NCBI GenBank assembly: GCA_942492855.1
Contig: OW818647.1
Coordinates: 2,108,001-2,172,000, forward strand
Source: G963677485 sp942492855
GTDB lineage: Bacteria; Armatimonadota; HRBIN16
DNA length: 64,000 nucleotides
Direction of reading: 5' to 3'
Program-made: the position numbers and the translations under genes
Part shown: one piece after another, positions 36,866 through 44,700 of the stretch
Position numbering within the stretch: position 1 is the first letter of the stretch
Layout: every line of letters starts with the position of its first letter
Notes under the pieces: generated by a model
What the model was told of the DNA's origin: nothing
The model's input: the letters and a program-made list of their open reading frames with translations, nothing else
Databases searched by the model: none

Positions 36866-37420
36866 GCTATCCGCCAGACCGCGCCGGAAGATATCTGCAC
36901 AGCCGTCGTAAGCTTACTGAGAAACCGGCGCGGTCAATGGGCTGCACACCAAAGCGTAATCGACCGGCCCGGTTTTCCCTTTCCGGGCCGGTCTTTCGGT
37001 CAGGCTCCGATACTAAGGGAGGCTATCCGCCAGACCGCGCCGGAAGATATCTGCACAGCCGTCGTAAGCTTACTGAGAAACCGGCGCGGTCGATGGGCTG
37101 CACACCAAAGCGTAGTCGACCGGCTCGGTTTTCCCTTTCTGGGCCGGTCTTTCGGTAAGCCTCCGATACCAAGGCGTGTAGGGTGTAGGGGTTATCCGCC
37201 AGACCGCGCCGGAAGATATCTGCACAGCCGTTGTAAGCTTACTGAGAAACCGGCGCGGTCGATGGGCTGCACACCAAAGCGTAATCGACCGGCCCGGTTT
37301 TCCCTTTCCGGGCCGGTCTTTCGGTCAGCCCCCGATACCAAGGGAGGCTATCCGCCAGACCGCGCCGGAAGATATCTACACAGCCGTCGTCAGCTTACTG
37401 AGAAACCGGCGCGGTCCAAT
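36866..37420. repeat. Tandem array of 156/169-bp units beside tRNA-Val
   Basis: Four copies of CCGCCAGACCGCGCCGGAAG start at 36871, 37027, 37196 and 37352 (spacing 156, 169, 156). Each is followed by ATATCTGCACAGCCGTCGTA, AGCTTACTGAGAAACCGGCG, CACACCAAAGCG and a CGGCCCGG...CCGGGCCGG palindrome. The arms GACCGCGCCGG and CCGGCGCGGTC pair within a unit. An open frame crosses the array but is only a by-product of the repeats. Confidence 0.8.
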
Positions 37421-37856
37421 ACCTGATCGGCGTCATCTGCGCCATCTGTGGTTGATTCTCCTGCCACGGAAGGGCGACCGCCAGTCACTACTGGCAGCCT
37501 GCGACAAATTCAATAGCCCTTGGCGACGGGTTCGGTGGCCCGTCCGTGACTGCGTCCCGGTACGGGCACTGTCACCCATCGCTGATCAGTATCGGCCCGC
37601 GTGCCGGCGGGCGTTGGCGGGGGGAGCCGATGCGCCGGCCGGAGCGAAGCGACGCCGGCCGCTAATGATCAGCCGTGCGGTGCAGGAACCCGCACTGGAC
37701 GCAGTTCCCGGAGCGTCAGCTCCCGGAACGTAGTCGTGTGGGTGACTAAACCCGCGGCACAGTGGCTGGTAGCCTACGATATGATGAACGCATCGGTCCA
37801 ATCCGTCCAATCCGTCGGATCGGGACAATATTGCATACCAGGTTATTACGAATTGG

Positions 37857-37955
37857 TTCGACCCACTTCGGGGTAAGAAGGGTGCAACCTCTACCAGGGG
37901 TATCGCTTCGCTCACCCCTGGCTATAAGAATCATACCCACTTCGTGGGTGTCCGG
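37857..37955. repeat. Right half of the large palindromic repeat, copy 3
   Basis: Begins TTCGACCCACTTCGGGGTAA and ends CTTCGTGGGTGTCCGGA, matching the right arms of copies at 2794 and 32189; the left arm is missing. Confidence 0.75.
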
Positions 37956-38022
37956 AACCGATATGCCAACAGAATACGTGACTCTCATCTTCGGCTTGGG
38001 CCACCGACTTGGCAAGTAGCGT

Positions 38023-38036
38023 ACAATATATATTGT
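38023..38036. promoter_or_regulatory. Perfect palindrome ahead of purS
   Basis: ACAATATATATTGT, 22 bp before the purS start and just ahead of its GGAGG. It may be an operator or part of an AT-rich promoter. Confidence 0.35.
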
Positions 38037-38058
38037 GATAAATCCGGAGGAAACCACC

Positions 38059-38304
38059 ATGACATATAAAGTAAGAGTACTCGTGACCCTAAAGCCGACC
38101 CTGCTGGATGCACAAGGTCGAACCGTGCAGGAAGCACTGAACTCCCTTGGCTGGGACAATGTGAAAAGCGCACGCGTGGGCAAGGTGATCGAGCTTGAAA
38201 TAGAAGACAACGGAACCGCAGTTGAGCAACAAGTGGCTGAGATGTGCAACAAACTGCTGGCCAATCCCGTTGTTGAGAACTACCACATTGAGGTTCTTAA
38301 ATGA
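38059..38304 (+). CDS. purS: Phosphoribosylformylglycinamidine synthase subunit PurS
   Basis: 81 residues, GGAGG ribosome site. It matches PurS along its length: YKVRVLVTLKPTLLDAQGRTV, EALNSLG, VRVGK-like SARVGKVIELEIE. PurS dimers join PurQ and PurL in the FGAM synthase complex (de novo purine step 4). Its stop overlaps the purQ start (ATGA). purL is not adjacent. Confidence 0.95.
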   Translation: MTYKVRVLVTLKPTLLDAQGRTVQEALNSLGWDNVKSARVGKVIELEIEDNGTAVEQQVAEMCNKLLANPVVENYHIEVLK

Positions 38305-39005
38305 AGTTCGGTGTTCTTGTCTTTCCCGGCTCTAACTGCGACCAGGACGCCTTCTACGCCATCCAAGAGGACCTGAAACAGCCTGTTGAGTACATCTGGC
38401 ACCAGCAGACCAGTGTGGGCGACGTCGATGCGATCATCGTTCCCGGCGGGTTCAGTTATGGGGACTATCTGCGCTGCGGTGCTGTCGCACGGTTCAGCCC
38501 GGTGATGCAGGCCGTCGAGGCCTTCGCGAAACAGGGCGGGCTCGTCATCGGTGTGTGCAACGGCTTTCAGATACTGTGTGAAGCACACCTTCTGCCTGGC
38601 GCACTCATCCGCAATGACTGTCTGCGCTTCGTCTGCAAGCACGTGAACCTGAAGGTGGAAAACACCAACACAGCGTTTACTGCCGACTGCCAGCCCGGCG
38701 AGCTGTTGAATATCCCCATCGCCCACGGCGAGGGTAAGTATGTGGCTGATGAAGAGACCCTGCAGAGGCTGAACGCCAACGGGCAAGTGATGTTCCGCTA
38801 TGTAGATGCCAGTGGCAACCCCACAGCGCAAGCTAATCCCAACGGTTCGGCACAAAATATTGCCGGCATATGCAACGAAAAGTTCAATGTATTGGGCATG
38901 ATGCCACACCCTGAGCGGGCCTGCAACACTCGCTTGGGCAGTAAAGATGGTATCAAGCTGTTCACCAGTATGGTGCGCAGCGGCATTTCTGCCCTCGTGA
39001 AATAG
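38301..39005 (+). CDS. purQ: Phosphoribosylformylglycinamidine synthase, glutaminase subunit PurQ
   Basis: 234 residues, a class I glutamine amidotransferase. The nucleophile Cys86 is in GVCNGFQ, His203 and Glu205 in MMPHPERA, and the oxyanion segment is PGGFSYGDYLRCG. It supplies ammonia from glutamine to PurL. It overlaps purS by four bases and is followed after 19 bp by a small unknown gene. Confidence 0.96.
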   Translation: MKFGVLVFPGSNCDQDAFYAIQEDLKQPVEYIWHQQTSVGDVDAIIVPGGFSYGDYLRCGAVARFSPVMQAVEAFAKQGGLVIGVCNGFQILCEAHLLPGALIRNDCLRFVCKHVNLKVENTNTAFTADCQPGELLNIPIAHGEGKYVADEETLQRLNANGQVMFRYVDASGNPTAQANPNGSAQNIAGICNEKFNVLGMMPHPERACNTRLGSKDGIKLFTSMVRSGISALVK

Positions 39006-39024
39006 CTGCTAGGAGGCATCAACC

Positions 39025-39462
39025 ATGGCCAATATTCTGAAAGAGGGAGAGCGCATAGAAATACTCGTGCGCGACCAATCTCCTGAAGATATCAAAAACC
39101 GAAGCTACTACACCTTCTGGGGTGGGCTGACTGGCATCATATACCGCATCTACACAGACGGTAAAGCGGCTGTGCAGGTTGATAATGATGCGTTGCCGGA
39201 TGTAGTCATCAAACGGCACATACAAGCCCAGGAGCGCATGAAGAAGCGATGGGTGGACAGCCTTTCCGATGAGGCGCGGAACCGCCTGACCCCTGAAGAG
39301 AAGCAGTTCAAGCTGAAATACATGATTTTGGTTGACCTGGGTGATCTGGTGGCTTCAAGCCGAATGCCGGTTCCCAAGGAAGCGCAGAAGCGTAAGTCGA
39401 CAGCCGACCTGGACCGAGCGGAACTGCAGTATATGAACACTCCACCGGAGCCGACGTTCTAA
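39025..39462 (+). CDS. Conserved-looking small protein between purQ and hisF, function unknown
   Basis: 145 residues, AGGAGG-like site GCTAGGAGG upstream. Not recognised. The first 70 residues are predicted beta-rich (EGERIEILVRD, GLTGIIYRIYTDGKAAVQVD), reminiscent of a small SH3/KOW-like barrel, followed by a charged helical region (KRHIQAQERMKKRW, LTPEEKQFKLKYM) and a disordered Pro-rich tail. Cytoplasmic. Its TAA stop overlaps the hisF ATG (TAATG), so it is translated with the biosynthetic genes on either side. Confidence 0.7.
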   Translation: MANILKEGERIEILVRDQSPEDIKNRSYYTFWGGLTGIIYRIYTDGKAAVQVDNDALPDVVIKRHIQAQERMKKRWVDSLSDEARNRLTPEEKQFKLKYMILVDLGDLVASSRMPVPKEAQKRKSTADLDRAELQYMNTPPEPTF

Positions 39463-40244
39463 TGCTGGCGAAACGAGTGATCCCCTGCCTGGATGTCAAA
39501 AACGGCCGTGTGGTGAAGGGTGTCAACTTTGTGAACCTGCGCGACGCAGGTGATCCAGTTGAGCTCGGGGCTGAGTACGACCGTCAAGGCGCGGATGAGC
39601 TGGTATTCTTGGATATCACCGCCAGCCACGAACAGCGCGATATCGTGACGGCGATGGCTGCACGCGTGGCCGAACAGGTGTTCATTCCATTCACCGTGGG
39701 CGGCGGGATTCGCACAGTAGAGGACTTCCGGCAAGTGCTCAAGGCTGGGGCTGATAAAATCAGCATCAACACTGCGGCCGTGACCACTCCCCACTTGATC
39801 AGTGAGGCGGCCGAACGGTTCGGTAGCCAATGCGTGGTGGTCGCGATAGACCCGAAACGGGTGGGAACCAAGCCAGATGGCACCCCAAAATGGGAAGTAT
39901 TTACCCATGGAGGGCGCACCCCCACTGGGCTGGACGCTATTGAATGGGCTCAGGAAGTCGAACGGCTGGGAGCGGGCGAAATCCTCTTGACCAGCATGGA
40001 TCGCGACGGTACTCAGGACGGGTTCAACATCCCGCTGACCCGAGCGGTGGCAGAGGCCGTCGGCATACCAGTCATCGCATCGGGTGGAGCCGGTACCCCG
40101 GAGCACCTGGTCAAAGCGGTGACCGAAGGCAAGGCCGACGCGGCACTCATCGCCAGCATGGTGCATGACGGGCATTACACCATCGCTCAAATCAAGCAAG
40201 TTATGGCGCAATACGGCATACCCGTTCGGCAGATTGTCGCCTAA
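39462..40244 (+). CDS. hisF: Imidazole glycerol phosphate synthase cyclase subunit HisF
   Basis: 260 residues, standard length. Catalytic Asp11 in CLDVKNGR and the second Asp in VAIDPKRV; phosphate-binding loops GGGIRTVED and ASGGAGTPEH; LLTSMDRDGT is typical. It converts PRFAR and ammonia from HisH to IGP and AICAR, so it links histidine and purine synthesis. The TAATG overlap shows coupling to the unknown upstream gene; hisH is not in the window. Confidence 0.96.
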   Translation: MLAKRVIPCLDVKNGRVVKGVNFVNLRDAGDPVELGAEYDRQGADELVFLDITASHEQRDIVTAMAARVAEQVFIPFTVGGGIRTVEDFRQVLKAGADKISINTAAVTTPHLISEAAERFGSQCVVVAIDPKRVGTKPDGTPKWEVFTHGGRTPTGLDAIEWAQEVERLGAGEILLTSMDRDGTQDGFNIPLTRAVAEAVGIPVIASGGAGTPEHLVKAVTEGKADAALIASMVHDGHYTIAQIKQVMAQYGIPVRQIVA

Positions 40245-40291
40245 ACGGCGAGGCACCCAAACCCGCTCCGGCGGTTGTAAGTAACCTGGTC

Positions 40292-40455
40292 GTAGGGGCA
40301 ACCCCCCGTGGTTGCCCGTATTACCGGGGCGGTAATCGTAGGGGCATGGCGTGCCGTGCCCGCGTTGCGTGTCCTATCAACATGTCAATCGTAGGGGCGA
40401 CCGGCCGGTCGCCCCTACGGACAAAATCAGGGCGCCCACAAGGGACGCCCCTACG
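40292..40455. repeat. Cluster of four GTAGGGGC palindromes
   Basis: GTAGGGGCAACCCCCCGTGG (40292), GTAGGGGCATGGCGTGCCGT (40338), a perfect 28-bp palindrome starting GTAGGGGCGACCGG (40391-40418) and a reversed copy ending GGACGCCCCTAC (40431-40452). The variable centre between fixed GTAGGGGC/GCCCCTAC ends is clear here. Confidence 0.75.
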
Positions 40456-40530
40456 AACGCATCTGTTACGGTATAGGTCCCCGTGCCAGCACGGGTGGTT
40501 GCTTGTTGGTCATACTGAGGAGGACTTCAT

Positions 40531-41130
40531 ATGCTGCGCCGTTATCCATCTCTTCGTGTGGTCATCCCACTCGCGTTGCTTCTCATCGCTATCAGCATTG
40601 GCCGTTACCTCATCGAGGGTGCTGCGGGCGGCACTGCCCCGTTTGTAAAGTTAAGCCCGTCAAAGGTGAACTTTGTTTTGATTGGTGATGAGCTGCGTGC
40701 TGTGATCTCCAATCGCACAGTGTTCATCTACAATGCGTCGGATGTCCAGGGCAAATCATTCGCCGCTGGACAAGAGCCCGCGATCAAGCCGGGAGCCCGT
40801 CCGTTGACCGTGGAGCAGGCACTGGCTAAAGGCGAACTCATCATGACTGAGAAGCAGTTGAAATCCGCTGAGATGCATACTGTAGACGCGCCGAAGCCGA
40901 TGGTTGGGAAATATTCCGTAGTAAATGTGGTATTGACGCCAGAGGGCAAGCAGCGTCTGGCGCGATTTACCCGTAATAACCCTGGAAAGCAGGTCGCGAT
41001 CAGTGTGAATGGAACCTGGTCTGCGAAGTTCAATATTGAGGGCACGCTGGCCGTCAGCGCATTTACGATTGAACCCGTGTGGGCCATCCCTCTGGCCACT
41101 GACATGGCTGTAGCCATAAACGGTCAGTAA
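40531..41130 (+). CDS. Small exported protein with SecD P1-head-like C-terminus
   Basis: 199 residues, GAGGA before the ATG. One N-terminal membrane anchor or signal (residues 9-27, VVIPLALLLIAISIGRYLI). The segment from about 125 on (VVLTPEGKQRLARFT, KQVAISVNGTWSAKFNIEG) resembles the P1 head of SecD (F-x-LT-x-EG...F...T, then a V-x-NG/DG strand), but no transmembrane bundle follows. The match is by eye and weak. The 3' end overlaps the convergent phosphopantetheinyl transferase gene by 68 bp. Function unknown. Confidence 0.65.
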   Translation: MLRRYPSLRVVIPLALLLIAISIGRYLIEGAAGGTAPFVKLSPSKVNFVLIGDELRAVISNRTVFIYNASDVQGKSFAAGQEPAIKPGARPLTVEQALAKGELIMTEKQLKSAEMHTVDAPKPMVGKYSVVNVVLTPEGKQRLARFTRNNPGKQVAISVNGTWSAKFNIEGTLAVSAFTIEPVWAIPLATDMAVAINGQ

Positions 41131-41743
41131 TCTTCTCACCGGGCTGTGAGGCTACGGCACACAGGTAGCCATCGGCAGCATCGCACCAGGTCAATCGATA
41201 GTCGCCATGTGTTGGCTGCCAGTCGTCGTCAAGCACCGCGTGTTCCAACCCATGCCCTATTCCGCATCCACTGGCCTTCACCAGTGCCTCTTTTCCCGTC
41301 CATATGCGGGTGAAAGTAGCGGCAAATTGCTCAGGCGGTACGCACTGCAGCCTGGCACACTCATCAACGCTGAAGAACCGCTTGGCGATATCCATGCCGC
41401 TGTGCTGACCGCGTATGGCCTCCACATCCACCCCAACCGGCCCTTCGGTGCTGAACGCGATGGCCACCAATTCGCCGCTATGGCTGGCGTTGAACCATAC
41501 ACGGGTTTGGGATAGGTAGGGCTTCCCGTAGTTGTTGCGCAGTATCTCCAGATCACTGGGATGAACTCCAGTGCGTTCAGATAGAAGCCACCTGACTGCC
41601 GCGCGTGAAAGGCTGCTTCGGATCTGGTCATCTTCACGCCGAAACCGCGCGATCTCGCTGCGCTCCAGATCGCTGAGTATCTGCTGCATGGCCTCGATGT
41701 GCGCACGCCACTCAGCCGCGTGCAGTAGATAGAGCTCAGCCAT
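41063..41743 (-). CDS. Sfp-type 4'-phosphopantetheinyl transferase
   Basis: 226 residues. The family signatures are present: VGVDVEAI (Mg-binding Asp-x-Glu) and FTRIWTGKEALVKASGCGI (W-x-x-KEA-x-x-K), plus FNASHSGE. It transfers phosphopantetheine from CoA to carrier-protein serines. Its ATG overlaps the 3' end of the NRPS gene by eight bases, so it is produced with that NRPS and most likely activates its two carrier domains. Confidence 0.93.
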   Translation of the reverse strand: MAELYLLHAAEWRAHIEAMQQILSDLERSEIARFRREDDQIRSSLSRAAVRWLLSERTGVHPSDLEILRNNYGKPYLSQTRVWFNASHSGELVAIAFSTEGPVGVDVEAIRGQHSGMDIAKRFFSVDECARLQCVPPEQFAATFTRIWTGKEALVKASGCGIGHGLEHAVLDDDWQPTHGDYRLTWCDAADGYLCAVASQPGEKITDRLWLQPCQWPEGWPTRVQS

Positions 41744-44700
41744 CGCTCTCTGCTTTTGTGGGCAGATACATAAGCATCACTTCGGCTAGCCTCTTCACAT
41801 TGGGTTGTTTGAGTATGGTCTCATGTGTGCCCGGAATCACATCGTTCGTGATTTTGAACTCTTTAGACTTCCATCCCCAGTCGGCATCGGGTATGGCACC
41901 ATCTGCCAGAGTGTCGCCGTAGATCAGGTGCAGGTTACCAGGGTGACGGCTCTGGCGATACCTGTTTTCGGCCTCCAGGTTCAGCTTGCTGACGAGGGCT
42001 CGGTTCTTCAGAACGCCGCTATCCATATCCAGCCGGAAACCGCGCTCAAAATCACCGGACTTAACCTGTTGCTGCCATCGGATCTTGCCCATATACCAGT
42101 TATATATGCCCTTAGGGCCTAGTTTCAGCAGGGCCAGTATACGTTGAAGCTTCGCATTGATTCCTGATCCGCAGGATTCCAGCGTGGGAGTTTCGATGAG
42201 AATAAGTGAACCCACTTGCTCACCCGCGTCCTGCAGTTGAATAGACATTTCAACGCCTACCATACCGCCGTAACACCAGCCTGAAATGTAATACGGTCCG
42301 TGGGGCTGCACTTTCCTCATTTTGGCTATATATGCGGTTGCCATCTGCTCTACTGTAGTATGTGCTTGATCGGGGTTCGTAAGCCCAAGACTCTCAAGTC
42401 CATACACAGGATGCGTCCCGCCGATGATGCTGGCCAGATGAGCGTATCCCATCACGTCGCCAGGTGTGGAATGTATGATAAACAATGGAGCGCCTTTACC
42501 ATCCGCCAGTTTGACCAGTATCTCTTCACGATGTATGTCGGAAAGCGCGTCGGCCAACCGACGGATTGTGCCACTTCGGATGACTTGAGCGGGAGTGATG
42601 GCCACTCCGTAGTGTGATGCCCGAACGATCATATCCATGATCATCAACGAGAAACCACCCAGCTCGAAGAAGTCGTCATCGATACCGACTTCTGTATTGA
42701 ATAGCTGCTTCCAGACCTCGCAGAGCACCTCTTCCAGATGGTTAGTGGGCGGCACAATCTGGTGTACTTTCGTTAGCTTTACGTCAGGCAGAGCGTTTGA
42801 ATCGAGTTTTCCTCCGGGAGTCATTGGCAGCTCTGGCATCAACATGATGACTGCCGGAACCATATACTTTGGTAACTTGATCTCCAGATAGTCACGGACA
42901 CTTTTTTCCATGACCCGAGTGTCTGCTGCTAGATACGCCACCAACTGTTTGTTAGCGGCATCACCTTGGGCTATCACTACCGCTTGCTTAACGCCTTCCA
43001 CCTGGCAACAGGCCTCTTCAATCTCCGCTGGTTCCACACGGTACCCGTGCAGCTTGACCTGACGGTCTGCCCGCCCCACATATTCCAGGTTACCGTCATT
43101 ACGCCATCTCACCAGATCGCCGGTGCGGTAACACCGCTGCCCGGTTGCTGTAGTCACAAACCGCTGTTCGGTCATCTCCGGGCGGTTACGGTAGCCAATT
43201 GCCACGCCCTCTCCACCAATCCAGAGCTCACCCACTGCGCCAAACGGCGCAAGCTGCCCTGAGGGTTCCACCACCAAGGCGGACGCTCCGAAACAGGGCC
43301 GTCCGATAGGTGCTTCGCCGCCGTGCTCCTCAAGAAGGGCATGGTCAATCACAGCCATCGAACAAACCACTGTACACTCGGTCGGACCGTATGTATTGAA
43401 CAGAGTGACATTGGGATATCTGTCTATGAAGCTAAGCACATGACTCGACAGTGCCTTTTCGCCTCCGATGATGACCATCCGCACCGACTCCGGCAGAGCT
43501 GGCGCAGCCGGGGAGGCGACAGCAACGCTGAAGTAGGCGGTGGGTAGGTCCAGCACGGTGACCTGCCACTCGGAGAGCAGCCTTTGCAGCTCGTTGGCGT
43601 CGTTGGCAGTCTCTGGTGTGCGCAGCACTAGAACGCCACCCGCTAACAGGCAGGGGTATATCTCCTCCATACTGGCATCGAAGTTGGGGCTCGAGAACTG
43701 CAGCACCACATCGGTCTCGGTGATGCCGTAACCAGCCATGGCCCGCTGTACAAAGTGACTCAACGATCGGTGGCTGAGCTCAACACCACGAGGTGTTCCC
43801 GTGCTGCCTGAGGTGTATATCATCACGGCAGGCGATTCCCAATCGATAACGTAGGGTTGTGGCTCTGCATCGACCAGTTCCGTATCGATGTCCAGCAATC
43901 TCAGAGATGCACCCAGTTGGTTCGACAACTCGGCCGTGGGTTGATTGTATAGGATGCAGCCCATGCCGCTGTCGGTGACGATGTGCTGCAGGCGTTCAAC
44001 TGGATAGGTGGAATCTAGCGCCACCACGGGACATCCCGCCAGCATCACTCCCAGCAGACAGCCCACCAGCTCCGGGCTTCTGTTCACGCAGACGCCTACC
44101 GGCCGTGTTTCGCCCTTTAGCGACGCCGCCACCTTGTGTGCATATCGGCTCAGCTCAGCCCTGCTCCACACACGGCTTATTTGTGCGGACTCGTCCCACC
44201 AGCGGACAGCCGCATTATCAGGTTTGTCCGCTAATTTGTCAAGTATAAGTCGCGGCACCGTCTTTTGCTCGATCTGAAGGCTAGCATCTATCGGTCTGCC
44301 GAACTCCTGCAGGGTCGCAGATTCATTGTTGGAGTGGCATGGCAGCGTATCAAGAAGCTCGTCAGGCAGGTTTGCGATTTGCTCAAGTGCATGGGCCCAC
44401 ATCTGTGCCCAGCGTTCCGCAGTGGCCTGATCGAAGATATCTTTTCGGTAGTCCAGCACTAGGTCGATGCCATCCGGTTTTGGGGTCACCCACCAGGTGA
44501 GATCAAACAGGCTGCGTTCGGTGCCGACATAGTGCCAATCACTGCGCATACCCGGTAGATCAAGCACGCCCTGGTTCACGTTTTGGTACACAAACATCAC
44601 CTGGAAAATGGGGGAATAGGACAGGCTGCGTTCCACCTTGGCACTGTTCAGGACATGCTCAAATGGCACCCCGCCGTTCTCAAGAGCTTCATTTCCGGTT

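Larger units (their letters stand above)
37430..38058. repeat. Repeat mosaic between the array and purS
   Basis: No gene. 37514-37614 matches 2681-2787. 37631-37758 (TGCGCCGGCCGGAGCGAAGC ... CTAAACCCGCGGC) is an inverted copy of 63683-63814. 37793-37822 holds ATCCGTCCAATCCGTCGGAT units. 37857-37955 is the right half only of the large palindrome. The final 90 bp are unique. Confidence 0.75.

Noticed and set aside
36866..37420. CRISPR array
   Set aside because: Units of 156-169 bp are far longer than repeat-spacer units, whole units are conserved including the parts that would be spacers, and no cas genes are present. The same holds for the 146-bp array at 51542.
36728..37426. A 232-codon open frame across the tandem array, giving a repetitive Arg-rich protein
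   Set aside because: It is made only of the repeat units, other frames are open as well, and it has no ribosome site or sensible composition.
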